From Oligoflexus tunisiensis (lineage in GTDB: Bacteria > Bdellovibrionota_B > Oligoflexia > Oligoflexales > Oligoflexaceae), in NCBI RefSeq assembly GCF_001748245.1, contig NZ_BDFO01000001.1, positions 1,845,345 through 1,909,344 on the forward strand: a stretch of 64,000 nucleotides of DNA. Direction: 5' to 3'. Position 1 is the first letter of the stretch, and every line of letters begins with the position of its first letter. Shown here one piece after another: positions 43,343 to 51,704 of this stretch. Position numbers and translations under genes: made by a program. A model generated the notes under the pieces. The model did no database searches. It was given only the letters and a program-made list of their open reading frames with translations, and had not been told where the DNA came from.

Positions 43343-44035
43343 TTAGACCTGGCTGAGGAACTTCCTGAGGGACGTCATCACGTTCCAGGGGATTTCGTGC
43401 CCGCCGGGAAAGTGAACAAATTCAAGCTCATACTCGTACTGCTTGAAAAGGCGAGCCAGGTCCTCCGAGGCGTCAAACGGCAGAATAGGGTCGCCCTGTC
43501 CATGAGATTGGAAAACTTTTATTCCTGCAAGACGGGCCAGCTGCGGTTCCCAGCGCGGCATGGCGACCAGGCTTCCGGAGAGCTGGACGAGGGCCGCCGG
43601 TTTTTCGGGACTGTGGAGGCTTACATCCAGACTGACCATGGCGCCCTGGCTAAAACCGCCCAATACCACGGTCTTATGAGTTTTTTGCACAGTCCCCAGG
43701 AGTTCCTGAATGGCTTCGCTGGCCCGTGTCAGCCCCTCCGGGACGCGATCGGCGAAGGGACGGCGGTTGCCCGTTTGAAGTGAGGCCTGCAACGCCACCA
43801 TATCGATAGGAAACCAGGCGCGGCCTTCCACATGCGGGCCGATAGCCACCGGCAGGATGCCGTTCGGGAAGTACCAATCATAGTTTTCCTCGGGATCGAG
43901 TTCCACGGCAAGGGAGGCGAGATCACGGAAGTCAGCGCCATAACCGTGCAGAAGGATCACGGCCTTTTGATTGCCGGGTTTTTCGGTCACGATACAATCG
44001 AGTCCTGCCAGTTTTTTTACTTGGAAATTGCGCAT
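43343..44035 (-). CDS. Phospholipase/carboxylesterase-type hydrolase
   Basis: 230 residues from ATG 44035, set by AAGGGAGG; the open frame continues another 160 codons but lies opposite the receiver gene and is not real. Motifs: LLHGYGADFRDL (oxyanion), LGGFSQGAMVSLD (Ser about 126), GQGDPILPF (Asp) and FPGGHEIPW (His about 214). This fits the phospholipase/carboxylesterase (acyl-thioesterase-like) family. Substrate unknown. Divergent from the receiver gene. Confidence 0.85.
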   Translation of the reverse strand: MRNFQVKKLAGLDCIVTEKPGNQKAVILLHGYGADFRDLASLAVELDPEENYDWYFPNGILPVAIGPHVEGRAWFPIDMVALQASLQTGNRRPFADRVPEGLTRASEAIQELLGTVQKTHKTVVLGGFSQGAMVSLDVSLHSPEKPAALVQLSGSLVAMPRWEPQLARLAGIKVFQSHGQGDPILPFDASEDLARLFKQYEYELEFVHFPGGHEIPWNVMTSLRKFLSQV

Positions 44036-44143
44036 AGGTACCTCCCTTGGGATCTCACTTAGCCTGGATCTTACAAAATTACAAGTCAAGTTCCAGGCGA
44101 ATGGGTCGAAATTGCTTTTGAAAATCAACCTGCGGTGAGATGA

Positions 44144-44569
44144 ATGTTCATAGAAAAACCTTACAAAATTGCCTTGATTGATGATGATCCTCTGATTCTT
44201 TCGCTGATGAAACAGATCGTCAGTAAGGAAAAGGATGTGCTTGTCATGCCTTTCCAGGATCCTCAGGAAGCCCTGGCTGAGATCAGGAATCAGAAGATAC
44301 GTCTGGTCTTTGTCGATATCAATATGCCCCAAATGTTTGGGGATGACCTTTTGCGGGCCTGCATGAATATGAATCAAGGGATTCAGGTTTATGTGGTGAC
44401 CGGCGTCGAAAGCATGCTCATTGTGGAGCGTTGCTTCAGCGTCGGGGCTCGCGATGTCCTGCGCAAGCCCTTGCATATACCTGATCTGCAGGCCGCGTTG
44501 CGGGAAGGCATCGAACACATTGAACGCTGGAATGATCGCATCGGCCGCTCGCTGCGCAAGCTGGCCTAG
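44144..44569 (+). CDS. Single-domain response regulator (CheY-like)
   Basis: 141 residues with a complete receiver: acidic pocket DDD (13-15), phospho-acceptor Asp58 in FVDINMP, Thr86 in VVTG and Lys108 in LRKP. No output domain, so it acts by protein binding like CheY, or as a phosphate relay step. It could receive phosphate from the kinase at 42068 or from the Hpt kinases elsewhere in the window; this is only inference. GGTGAG precedes ATG 44144. Its stop is 3 bp from the convergent phosphopantetheinyl-transferase gene. Confidence 0.92.
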   Translation: MFIEKPYKIALIDDDPLILSLMKQIVSKEKDVLVMPFQDPQEALAEIRNQKIRLVFVDINMPQMFGDDLLRACMNMNQGIQVYVVTGVESMLIVERCFSVGARDVLRKPLHIPDLQAALREGIEHIERWNDRIGRSLRKLA

Positions 44570-44572
44570 GAT

Positions 44573-45277
44573 TCAGAGCCTCGGTTTCAACACCATGGTT
44601 TCAATCAAATCTGCGGACGGCATGCGGGATTGCAGATCCCAGCTGGTGCCTTCTTCAAAATTATCGCTGAGGTCGGTGACCAGCATGATCTTGAGCCGGT
44701 TGCTGCCGAAGGCTTTCACGCGTGCGGCCTGAAATCCATAAAAGCGGCGGAGCTGGGGATAGATCGCTTTATAGAGGCTTTCCTTGCCGGAAAAAATCAG
44801 GGTCAGGGCTTCTTCCCTTGAAATCTTTTGGGCGTCCCGGACCCCCTCGAGTTCATCGAGATCGCAGCAGATGTGTTTGATCAGCTGGGGCGTGGCTTCC
44901 GCGATCACGCGCTCGATATCGATGCCGATGGATTCGATTTGTGTCGCCCGTCCCACCACAGCGGTGGCGAGGCGGTCCGTATGGGAGATGGATCCCACCA
45001 GTTCCGCGGGCCAGATCGGGGCGCGGTCTTCACCGGTTGGGATCAGGGGAGGGGCCTCATAGCCGAGGTTTTCCATGCAGGCCTTGGCGCAGAGCCGGCC
45101 GCAGAGGAATTCGATTTGCCGTTTCTTGACGGCGTAACGGAGGTTGGAGGGCAGCTCCAAACCTTCAACGAGGAAATGGTCGGCCTGGAGCTGGTCCAGA
45201 TTGAAGCTGAGCGTCCACTGAAAAGCCCCATGAGGAAGCTTATTCGCGCTCATGGGGACTTGGTTGCGTATGGTCAT
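44573..45277 (-). CDS. 4'-phosphopantetheinyl transferase (EntD/Sfp-like)
   Basis: About 234 residues. GSISHTDRLATAVVG, IGIDIERV and IFSGKESLYKAIYP are the ordered motifs of the Sfp/EntD group; acidic Mg-binding residues are Asp and Glu in GIDIE and Glu in KES. It transfers phosphopantetheine from CoA to carrier proteins of polyketide, peptide or fatty-acid synthases. No such synthase is in the window. ATG 45277 chosen from the motif spacing; the frame opens at 45337. Upstream lies the terminator of the vWA gene. Confidence 0.85.
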   Translation of the reverse strand: MTIRNQVPMSANKLPHGAFQWTLSFNLDQLQADHFLVEGLELPSNLRYAVKKRQIEFLCGRLCAKACMENLGYEAPPLIPTGEDRAPIWPAELVGSISHTDRLATAVVGRATQIESIGIDIERVIAEATPQLIKHICCDLDELEGVRDAQKISREEALTLIFSGKESLYKAIYPQLRRFYGFQAARVKAFGSNRLKIMLVTDLSDNFEEGTSWDLQSRMPSADLIETMVLKPRL

Positions 45278-45361
45278 AGGTACCCGAGTGTTGGTTGACT
45301 CCAGGACGTTATAGCCGGATTTCCGGGTTTTGTCCATGGTCGGCTCATGGGCTAAAAGCAG

Positions 45362-45384
45362 AAGCCCCTGCGGGGCAGGGGCTT
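45362..45384 (-). terminator. Intrinsic terminator of the vWA lipoprotein gene
   Basis: AAGCCCCTG-CGGGG-CAGGGGCTT, a 9-bp perfect stem, 13 bp after the stop at 45397 on the minus strand, followed by CTGCTTTTA. Good size and place for rho-independent termination. Confidence 0.75.
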
Positions 45385-45396
45385 GGTCGTCTTTGG

Positions 45397-47610
45397 TTAT
45401 TCCGGGAATGTGTACCGGATACTCACCTTCTTATTATCCTCCGGGTCAAATCCAAGGGTGATTTTAGCGCCTTCCCTCGTGTAATCGGTGGTGAAGGCTC
45501 CGTCATAATAAACTTCGAAGGTTCCCTTTTCGGGGTCAGGGATGCCATTCACTGTGAAGGACTTAAACTGGACTTTGTATTTATATGTCACGATGAAATC
45601 AGTCTTCTCTGTTATAGGACAATTCGCGACGAGTTCATTCGTCACTTCATCAATCTTCAAAGTGTCGCCAAAAACACATTTGCCTTCCATCATCTGAATA
45701 TTCAGAGTGCCGACTTCAGGCTTGCCGTCCAGAGAGAAGCGACGTTCACCTTCAGGCGCTTCATACACGAGAGTTAGAACTTTGCCGGCCTCAAAGGCTG
45801 CCTTATCAATGGTGATGGTGTTATTGACCAGATCCACCGTGTGTTTGACGGGAGTCGTCCCATCGAGGAGGCGGAAATTTATCGATCCAGCTGCAATGGA
45901 CACCGAATAGGTAAGGATTTGTTCCACAACCGTTGTATAGCTGACATCAATCTTCTGGCCGTCCGCAGGAATCTGGTTGAGTACCACCTGATTCGCAGCG
46001 GCATTGAAGACAAAATCAGTCGTGGCAACATTGTTGACCACCACTTTGAGAGTCCCGGCCAAGGGAACAGACGCCAGCTTCACGCGATCAATCAGTGGCG
46101 TGTTTTGACGATAATCGACGCTTATCTTGGCATTGGCTGCGGGTTGCGTGGCAAACGTAACCACGCGGCCGGTAACTGTGAATGCTCCTGGTGCGAGTTG
46201 CGCTCCATCGACTTTCACAGAGACTGTATTGGCCGCAGGATCCTCTTTCAAAGTTACGCTTTTAAACAACGGCTTGGCACCGAGTTTGTAGGTTGCGTTG
46301 ATTGTGCTGCCATTGGCCGGTTCCTTGCCGGCTGCAAATTTCAAAGTTTTCTCTGTCAGTGTGTAGTCGCCTGGATTGACCGGGGTCTCCACACCTCCAG
46401 ATGTGATACTGACACTCAAGGTGCCGGCATCAGGCTTATTCGACAATTCAAACGCGCTGTCGAGTTGCAGCGCGATGTTGTTTGAAATGCGAGTCAGGGT
46501 TGTCGCGTAGCTGGCATCGCAAATGTTTCCATAATTGTCGCCAGGCGTGGAGCCGGTGTTGAAGAGACGAATATACTGAGGAGCCGCGTTGCCAGCCGTT
46601 TGGCAGGCAGCTATGCTTGGCGCGACGATACCGTAAAAACCGGCGTTTTTGCCAACTGTTCTTCCCAGTGTGTTTTGCACGTAATTAATCAGATAAGATT
46701 CGTTGCTCCAAGGCAGGTTACCGCAACCGTTGCCATTGCTACAGTTATCTTCATCGCTGACAATTAAAACTGCGACAGTCGACATGGGGCGAACCACCGT
46801 TTTGCCAGGACAACGCAACCCGACGACAGCCTGACGAATGCCCTGCTCATTGCCGTTGCCTGAGACGCCGGCCTGCACAGCTCTGGCGAAATCTGCAGCA
46901 GCTGTGGCGTCGCCTTTTCTGATCAAGGTTGAAACGCAGAGTTCCTTGCCTTCAGAATTGGCATTATTCATGTTCACGCCAGCCGGTACGACTGGACTTG
47001 TGTTAATAACGCTCACCTGCCAGTCGGCATCTTTGATCGCGACGAGAAGATCATCAAGCTTTGACGAAAGATTGGCCTGTTCCTCTTGCATGGAACCCGA
47101 GTTGTCAATGACGACAAGGATATCCACCAGCCCTTTCTTCCCGGCTTGCGTGAATTTGTCCGTTTTGGTTTCACCCGGAGTGCCCTGAGTAAAAGGCTCA
47201 GTTTGTATGAGACGCGTATTCTGGGTGAAGTTATCAGTTTTTTCTTCTCTCTTATCCTTGAGAGTCACCGTCGTGGAAACATCCTTGAGATCCAGGGTGA
47301 ACCGGGTTTCAGCATCCTTCAGGATACTGGTCGGAAAGGCAGAAAATAGAGAATCCGGGACTTCTTTCAAAATCGGTGGGACGTCAAGGATCGACGTTCC
47401 AATCGGCGTCGTCGTCACTCCGCTATCCTGTAGCGGCACTTCCGGTATCTCCGGCGTCGCATCCTCGCTGGCTGGCTCCGCTGGGTCCTCCGTCACGGTC
47501 TGCGCGGACGTACTTCGAAAGCTTGAGTTGCTACAGGCGGTGTGAAACGCCAAAACACCCAAACTCAAAACAACACTTTTATGTAAGACCTTGGCACCCC
47601 AAAACTTCAT
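45397..47610 (-). CDS. vWA-domain lipoprotein with six C-terminal beta repeats
   Basis: About 737 residues from ATG 47610 (GGGGAG upstream). Lipobox HTAC (Cys about 26). An acidic, Pro-rich linker (about 35-80) and three short motifs ending FTQ (about 130-155) lead to a von Willebrand A domain (about 160-390) with MIDAS DNSGSM and DEDNC (about 285). After that come six repeats of about 58 residues (386-737), each of the form P-x-AGTL-x-V ... G-x-x-I-x-V-x-Y. Surface adhesion or metal-dependent binding is expected for the class; no ligand can be named. Confidence 0.82.
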   Translation of the reverse strand: MKFWGAKVLHKSVVLSLGVLAFHTACSNSSFRSTSAQTVTEDPAEPASEDATPEIPEVPLQDSGVTTTPIGTSILDVPPILKEVPDSLFSAFPTSILKDAETRFTLDLKDVSTTVTLKDKREEKTDNFTQNTRLIQTEPFTQGTPGETKTDKFTQAGKKGLVDILVVIDNSGSMQEEQANLSSKLDDLLVAIKDADWQVSVINTSPVVPAGVNMNNANSEGKELCVSTLIRKGDATAAADFARAVQAGVSGNGNEQGIRQAVVGLRCPGKTVVRPMSTVAVLIVSDEDNCSNGNGCGNLPWSNESYLINYVQNTLGRTVGKNAGFYGIVAPSIAACQTAGNAAPQYIRLFNTGSTPGDNYGNICDASYATTLTRISNNIALQLDSAFELSNKPDAGTLSVSITSGGVETPVNPGDYTLTEKTLKFAAGKEPANGSTINATYKLGAKPLFKSVTLKEDPAANTVSVKVDGAQLAPGAFTVTGRVVTFATQPAANAKISVDYRQNTPLIDRVKLASVPLAGTLKVVVNNVATTDFVFNAAANQVVLNQIPADGQKIDVSYTTVVEQILTYSVSIAAGSINFRLLDGTTPVKHTVDLVNNTITIDKAAFEAGKVLTLVYEAPEGERRFSLDGKPEVGTLNIQMMEGKCVFGDTLKIDEVTNELVANCPITEKTDFIVTYKYKVQFKSFTVNGIPDPEKGTFEVYYDGAFTTDYTREGAKITLGFDPEDNKKVSIRYTFPE

Positions 47611-47928
47611 GACCAGACTCCCCAATTAATCCAGGCCCCAAATCCTAGCCGAATTTTGCCAACGTTCGCCTGCTTGCATGACGATTAACCCCACAGAAAA
47701 TATGGCGAAAGCCTTGTCCTCAGCAAAATCTCTAAGACCCATTTACGGGTGAAACGGTTTCTAGCCCACTGTATCGGCATTTTGCACACAATCTTGAGAA
47801 ATAATTTCAAGAAGGAGAGTTTCGCTGTCCTTCCGATAAGTTGCTGCAACCATTATGCCTTGACGGAAAGATTGATGACGCAGGCCATGGGATGCATTAA
47901 CCTAATTAAAAAGGAAAAGGGTGAAGGC
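47611..47928. promoter_or_regulatory. Divergent promoter region
   Basis: 318 bp between the vWA lipoprotein and the small barrel protein starts. It contains a -35-like TTGACG (47860-47865), but no matching -10 is clear. A long open frame runs through it towards the barrel gene but has no ribosome site. No gene called. Confidence 0.4.
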
Positions 47929-48435
47929 ATGAAGAAACAGCTGCTTGTCGCGATGGCTTCGGCAGGATTTTGTTTGGCAAGTCCCTGCTACGCGAACTGG
48001 ACCTTGAATCTTGGTTATCATAATCCTATGAACGCCCATATAGGCGTGAATTTCCTGTACTGGGGCAGTCAGTGGAATTTTGAAGCCGGAATCGGATGGG
48101 TGCAGGTTGATTCGGGTGCCGATGACGAAGATGAAATTGTAAGTGAAGACGACGAGACCAAGGAAGACGAAAACCTGGACCTGGCCATGGCCGGGGATTT
48201 GAACGTGAAGTATCGATTCAGCACCGGCGCGATCACCCCCTATGTCCAGGTCGGAATCGGGGCCTGGACGGCGGCGGCGGTCGGGGATGATCCCGATGCC
48301 AATGCCGATCTCGGCGGCCCTTTCGCGGGCCTGGGACTTATGCTCGGAAAACCGAATTTTCATGTCTATGCGGCTTACAATGTCGATAAGTCTGAACACG
48401 GTCACTTTCAGGCCGGACTCGGTTTTGATATCTGA
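47929..48435 (+). CDS. Small outer-membrane beta-barrel-like protein
   Basis: 168 residues; signal peptide MKKQLLVAMASAGFCLASPCYA. Then alternating short beta strands (WTLNLGYHNPMNAHIGVNFLYW, WNFEAGIGWVQV, LNVKYRFSTG, ITPYVQVGIGAW, HVYAAYNV, FQAGLGFDI), ending in a typical terminal aromatic/Ile pattern. An acidic insert of about 22 residues (DSGADDEDEIVSEDDETKED, about 62-82) sits in one loop. A translated frame reaches upstream to 47749 but the signal peptide fixes ATG 47929. Confidence 0.75.
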   Translation: MKKQLLVAMASAGFCLASPCYANWTLNLGYHNPMNAHIGVNFLYWGSQWNFEAGIGWVQVDSGADDEDEIVSEDDETKEDENLDLAMAGDLNVKYRFSTGAITPYVQVGIGAWTAAAVGDDPDANADLGGPFAGLGLMLGKPNFHVYAAYNVDKSEHGHFQAGLGFDI

Positions 48436-48452
48436 TCACGAGCGGAGCCGCC

Positions 48453-49640
48453 ATGCGCATCGGTTATCTCGTTCCGGAATTTCCGGGCCAAACCCATATT
48501 TTCTTCTGGCGTGAGATCTGCGTGCTCCGCAAGCTGGAGGTGGACCTCCTCCTGCTTTCGACCCGGAGACCGAGACGACTCAGCCGGCATGATTTCGGCC
48601 CCAAGGCGCAGGCGGAAACCCGTTATATTTTCCCACCCCGTATTTTCAAAGCCCTGCTTTATCTCGTCGGCCGACCCCTGCTCACGCTGCGTATGCTGCA
48701 CTATATCAGCCGCCTTGAAGACGCGACCTGGAAGAACCGTTTGCGGCTCTTTGGGCTGATGATCTGCGCCGCGGACCTTCTGCTCCTGGCCCAGGCGGAA
48801 AAACTTGGACATATTCATGGGCACAGCTGCGCGGACGTCGCGCATCTTCTGGCTCTGGCCAATCAGAGCGGTGATCTGCCCTACAGTGTGACTCTTCATG
48901 GGGATCTGCCGGTCTATGGCGGTGATCATCGTTACAAATTCGAAAAGGCCAGGTTTGTGGCCTGCGTGACCTATGCCCTCCAGGAACAGGTGAACACAGT
49001 CTGTGGTATCGATAAAATGCGTCTGCCTGTCATCCGCATGGGCGTGGATGTGGAAAAATTCCAGCCAGGACCCACCCGTCCGGGACAGGCGGGCATCCTT
49101 CAGATGATTACCGTCGCCCGGCTGGCCGAATGCAAGGGGCATGTCTATGCGATCCGCGCTCTCCGACAGGTCCTGGATCAGGGACTGAATGCCACCTACA
49201 CCATCGTGGGTGATGGCGAGGAACGTCCCAACCTGGAAAAGGAAGTGGAGCGTCTGAATCTGCAGGCCCATGTGCGCATGCTGGGAACGGCCGGGGAACA
49301 TGAAGTCCTCCAGTATCTGCACGAGGCCGATTGCTTTGTCCTGCCCAGCGTTGGCTTTGGTGAAGCCGCTCCGGTTTCCGTTATGGAAGCCATGGCCTGT
49401 CAGCTCCCCGTGATTGCCTCCATCATTGGCGGCACCCCGGAGATGATCGAGCCTGGCATCAATGGAATCCTTGTGGAACAAAAGGATGTGGCCGGTCTCG
49501 CTCAGGCCATGCTGAAAATCGGTGCGGATTGTGACCTTCGTATCGCCCTGTCCCAGGCCGCACGCCAGACCGCCGTCACGCAATTTTCCGCGGAATACTT
49601 TGCAACCGAACTTCACAAGGCGATCCTCGCCAAAGGCTGA
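48453..49640 (+). CDS. GT4 glycosyltransferase
   Basis: 395 residues in two Rossmann-like halves (GT-B fold). RIGYLVPEFPGQTHIF at the start, then PVIRMGVDVEKF, LQMITVARLAECKGH and PSVGFGEAAPVSVMEAMACQLPVI, where the Glu in EAAPVSVMEA is the GT4 nucleotide-sugar motif E-x7-E. Resembles WcaL/colanic-acid type enzymes. It is followed after 2 bp by another GT4 gene, so the pair likely acts on one glycan. Sugar and acceptor unknown. Confidence 0.85.
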   Translation: MRIGYLVPEFPGQTHIFFWREICVLRKLEVDLLLLSTRRPRRLSRHDFGPKAQAETRYIFPPRIFKALLYLVGRPLLTLRMLHYISRLEDATWKNRLRLFGLMICAADLLLLAQAEKLGHIHGHSCADVAHLLALANQSGDLPYSVTLHGDLPVYGGDHRYKFEKARFVACVTYALQEQVNTVCGIDKMRLPVIRMGVDVEKFQPGPTRPGQAGILQMITVARLAECKGHVYAIRALRQVLDQGLNATYTIVGDGEERPNLEKEVERLNLQAHVRMLGTAGEHEVLQYLHEADCFVLPSVGFGEAAPVSVMEAMACQLPVIASIIGGTPEMIEPGINGILVEQKDVAGLAQAMLKIGADCDLRIALSQAARQTAVTQFSAEYFATELHKAILAKG

Positions 49641-49642
49641 AT

Positions 49643-50926
49643 ATGAAACCGCTGCGTATTCTGATTCTGAGTGAGCAGAACAACCCGGATTGGATCAGCG
49701 TCCCGCTCGTGGGTTACCGCCATGCGGAGGCCCTGGCTCGTCAGCACAAGGTGCATCTTGTGACCCATGTGCGGAACAAGCCGGCCCATGAAAAGAAGCG
49801 GGAACCCTTCGCGGAAATCACCTATATCGATCTCGGCTGGATCGATACATTCTACGAGTGGATGTTTGAGAAGATCTTCAATAGTGATTTCGGCAGCCAG
49901 GCGCTCACTGCCGTTCGCGTGCCGTTTTACATCATCTTTGAATGGCTGGCCTGGCGTCAGCTGCAGGACCTTGTGCAGCGGCAGAACTATGACTGCGTTC
50001 TGCGCCTGACGCCGGTGGCTCCCGTGCTGCCCAGTCCCTGGGCCCGCTGGACCAGGTCGGCCAACGTACCCTTTGTGATTGGACCCATCAACGGGGGCCT
50101 GCCTTTTCCTGCCGGCTATGAGCAGGCTCAAAAGCAAAAGGAATGGATTTCCAATCTCAGAAAGCTGTATCGGCTGATGCCCTATGCGCGCTCCACCTAT
50201 CGCGAGGCGCGCGCAATCATCGCCGGCTCCTCGCAGACCTGCTCGGAATTTTCCGCGTATCAGGACAAGGTCTTCTTCCTTCCTGAGAATGGAATCACAC
50301 CCAATATGATCCAGCAGCGTCGGGTCTTGGTCGATACCAGTCGCCCTCTCCAATTGCTCTTTGCCGGGCGGCTTGTGCCCTTCAAGGCCTGTGATCTGGC
50401 CATCAAAGGTTCAGCGCAGCTCCTGCTGTCCGGTCGGGCTCATCTGACGATCGTAGGAGATGGCAGCGAGCGTGAAGCTTTGGAGGAACTCGTTCGCAAG
50501 CTTGGCCTCACGGCGTGCGTGACCTTTACCGGCATGCTGAGTCATCCGGTGACGCTGCAGCATTTCGCCAAAGCGGATGTGCTGGTGTTTCCTTCCATTC
50601 GGGAATTCGGCGGTGGTGTGGTGTTTGAGGCACTGGCAACCGGGGCTGTGCCCATGGTCTCCGATTACGGTGGACCCGGTGATATCGTGCATGAAGGAAT
50701 CGGCTTTAAGATTCCATTGAACAATGAAACGGCTGCGGTGGAATTTATCCAAAAGACCCTGGACGAGCTGGATAAGGATCGCGCACGGCTGCTGGAGTTG
50801 AGCCGCAATGGTCAGGCTTTTGCGCGTGAGGCCCTGACCTGGGATGGCAAGGCAGGGCTCACGAGCCAAATCCTATATTGGGTTCTTGGTCAGGGCGAAA
50901 AACCCCGGCTCCAACCTTCCCGTTGA
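49643..50926 (+). CDS. GT4 glycosyltransferase
   Basis: 427 residues, GT-B fold. LRILILSEQNNPDWISVPLVGY at the N terminus, FVIGPINGGLPFP in the middle, PLQLLFAGRLVPFKACDLAIKG and FPSIREFGGGVVFEALATGAVPMV with E-x7-E give GT4. Similar to enzymes that add mannose or glucose to lipid or polysaccharide chains. AAAGGCTG precedes ATG 49643. In an operon with the GT4 at 48453; their shared substrate is not known. Convergent with the coiled-coil gene at 50933. Confidence 0.85.
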   Translation: MKPLRILILSEQNNPDWISVPLVGYRHAEALARQHKVHLVTHVRNKPAHEKKREPFAEITYIDLGWIDTFYEWMFEKIFNSDFGSQALTAVRVPFYIIFEWLAWRQLQDLVQRQNYDCVLRLTPVAPVLPSPWARWTRSANVPFVIGPINGGLPFPAGYEQAQKQKEWISNLRKLYRLMPYARSTYREARAIIAGSSQTCSEFSAYQDKVFFLPENGITPNMIQQRRVLVDTSRPLQLLFAGRLVPFKACDLAIKGSAQLLLSGRAHLTIVGDGSEREALEELVRKLGLTACVTFTGMLSHPVTLQHFAKADVLVFPSIREFGGGVVFEALATGAVPMVSDYGGPGDIVHEGIGFKIPLNNETAAVEFIQKTLDELDKDRARLLELSRNGQAFAREALTWDGKAGLTSQILYWVLGQGEKPRLQPSR

Positions 50927-50932
50927 ATAACT

Positions 50933-51490
50933 CTAGCCTGCTTTCTGACTTGGAATATAGGGCGCATGATGGAAGGGGCTGTCCTCCAGATTCAGATGCG
51001 GTGCACTGATGGTGGTCTCCTCCATAGGCATGCGGGTGGTGCTTTCAAAACTGGTTTTAACTTCACGCGTTTCCACGATGTCACGTGCATTGTGATCCAT
51101 TTCCAACTTGCGCTGCATGATGGCCTCTTCCAGCTCCCGAATCTCCTGACCCAGCTTTTCATTTTTGCGTTCCAGCCGATCGATCTTGCGGCCGGCATCA
51201 TCGAGTATGGTGGCCACGTTGATTTTGGCTGAAATAAGCGTCTTCTGCACGATGGCGATGACCATTTCCTTCTTGTTGTCCGGCAGCTCCCGCATCAGCT
51301 TGATGGCATCCTCAATTCCATAATTGGGAGCCGGGCGCGCGGCCGCCGGCGGCATGGGCATCGGGGCCTGGGGAGCGATGACCTGCGGGGGCGCGACAGG
51401 CCGCGGGGGAGTGACCGGTACGGCCTGGAATGAGGCTTCCAGATCCAGAACATCCTTTTCATAAGGATTTTTGCGACTGAAAAGACCCAT
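50933..51490 (-). CDS. Pro-rich/coiled-coil protein, unknown
   Basis: 185 residues from ATG 51490 (AAGGAG upstream; frame opens 19 codons earlier). MGLFSRKNPYEKDVLDLEASF, a Pro/Ala-rich part (about 25-55), a helical part (about 60-100) and a coiled coil (about 95-145: DDAGRKIDRLERKNEKLGQEI then RELEEAIMQRKLEMD). Ends with RMPMEETTISAPHLNLEDSP. The MGLFSRK start is typical of cytoplasmic or membrane-peripheral regulators. No family recognised. Confidence 0.65.
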   Translation of the reverse strand: MGLFSRKNPYEKDVLDLEASFQAVPVTPPRPVAPPQVIAPQAPMPMPPAAARPAPNYGIEDAIKLMRELPDNKKEMVIAIVQKTLISAKINVATILDDAGRKIDRLERKNEKLGQEIRELEEAIMQRKLEMDHNARDIVETREVKTSFESTTRMPMEETTISAPHLNLEDSPFHHAPYIPSQKAG

Positions 51491-51704
51491 AGGCAAGACT
51501 CCTTCGTGTGACCCGGTGCGTCCCGAGCAATTATTATTTTTTGACAAGCTTTTGTTTTTTACTTTTCGTCTTGCACCAAGGGGGTCTGAAAGGGCCTGTC
51601 CAACGTTTTGAAATATATGGCGAAAAAGATTTTGTTAAAAATTTTCAGGACACAGCCCGGAGCAGCCGATAAAGCCCTGATCCTGAAAGGAGCGAACAGG
51701 CGTC

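Noticed and set aside
44036..44518. 160-codon N-terminal extension of the esterase frame
   Set aside because: It lies opposite the CheY-like receiver and a good ribosome site marks ATG 44035.
48408..49616. Minus-strand 402-codon frame
   Set aside because: Antisense to a GT4 glycosyltransferase with a clear E-x7-E motif.
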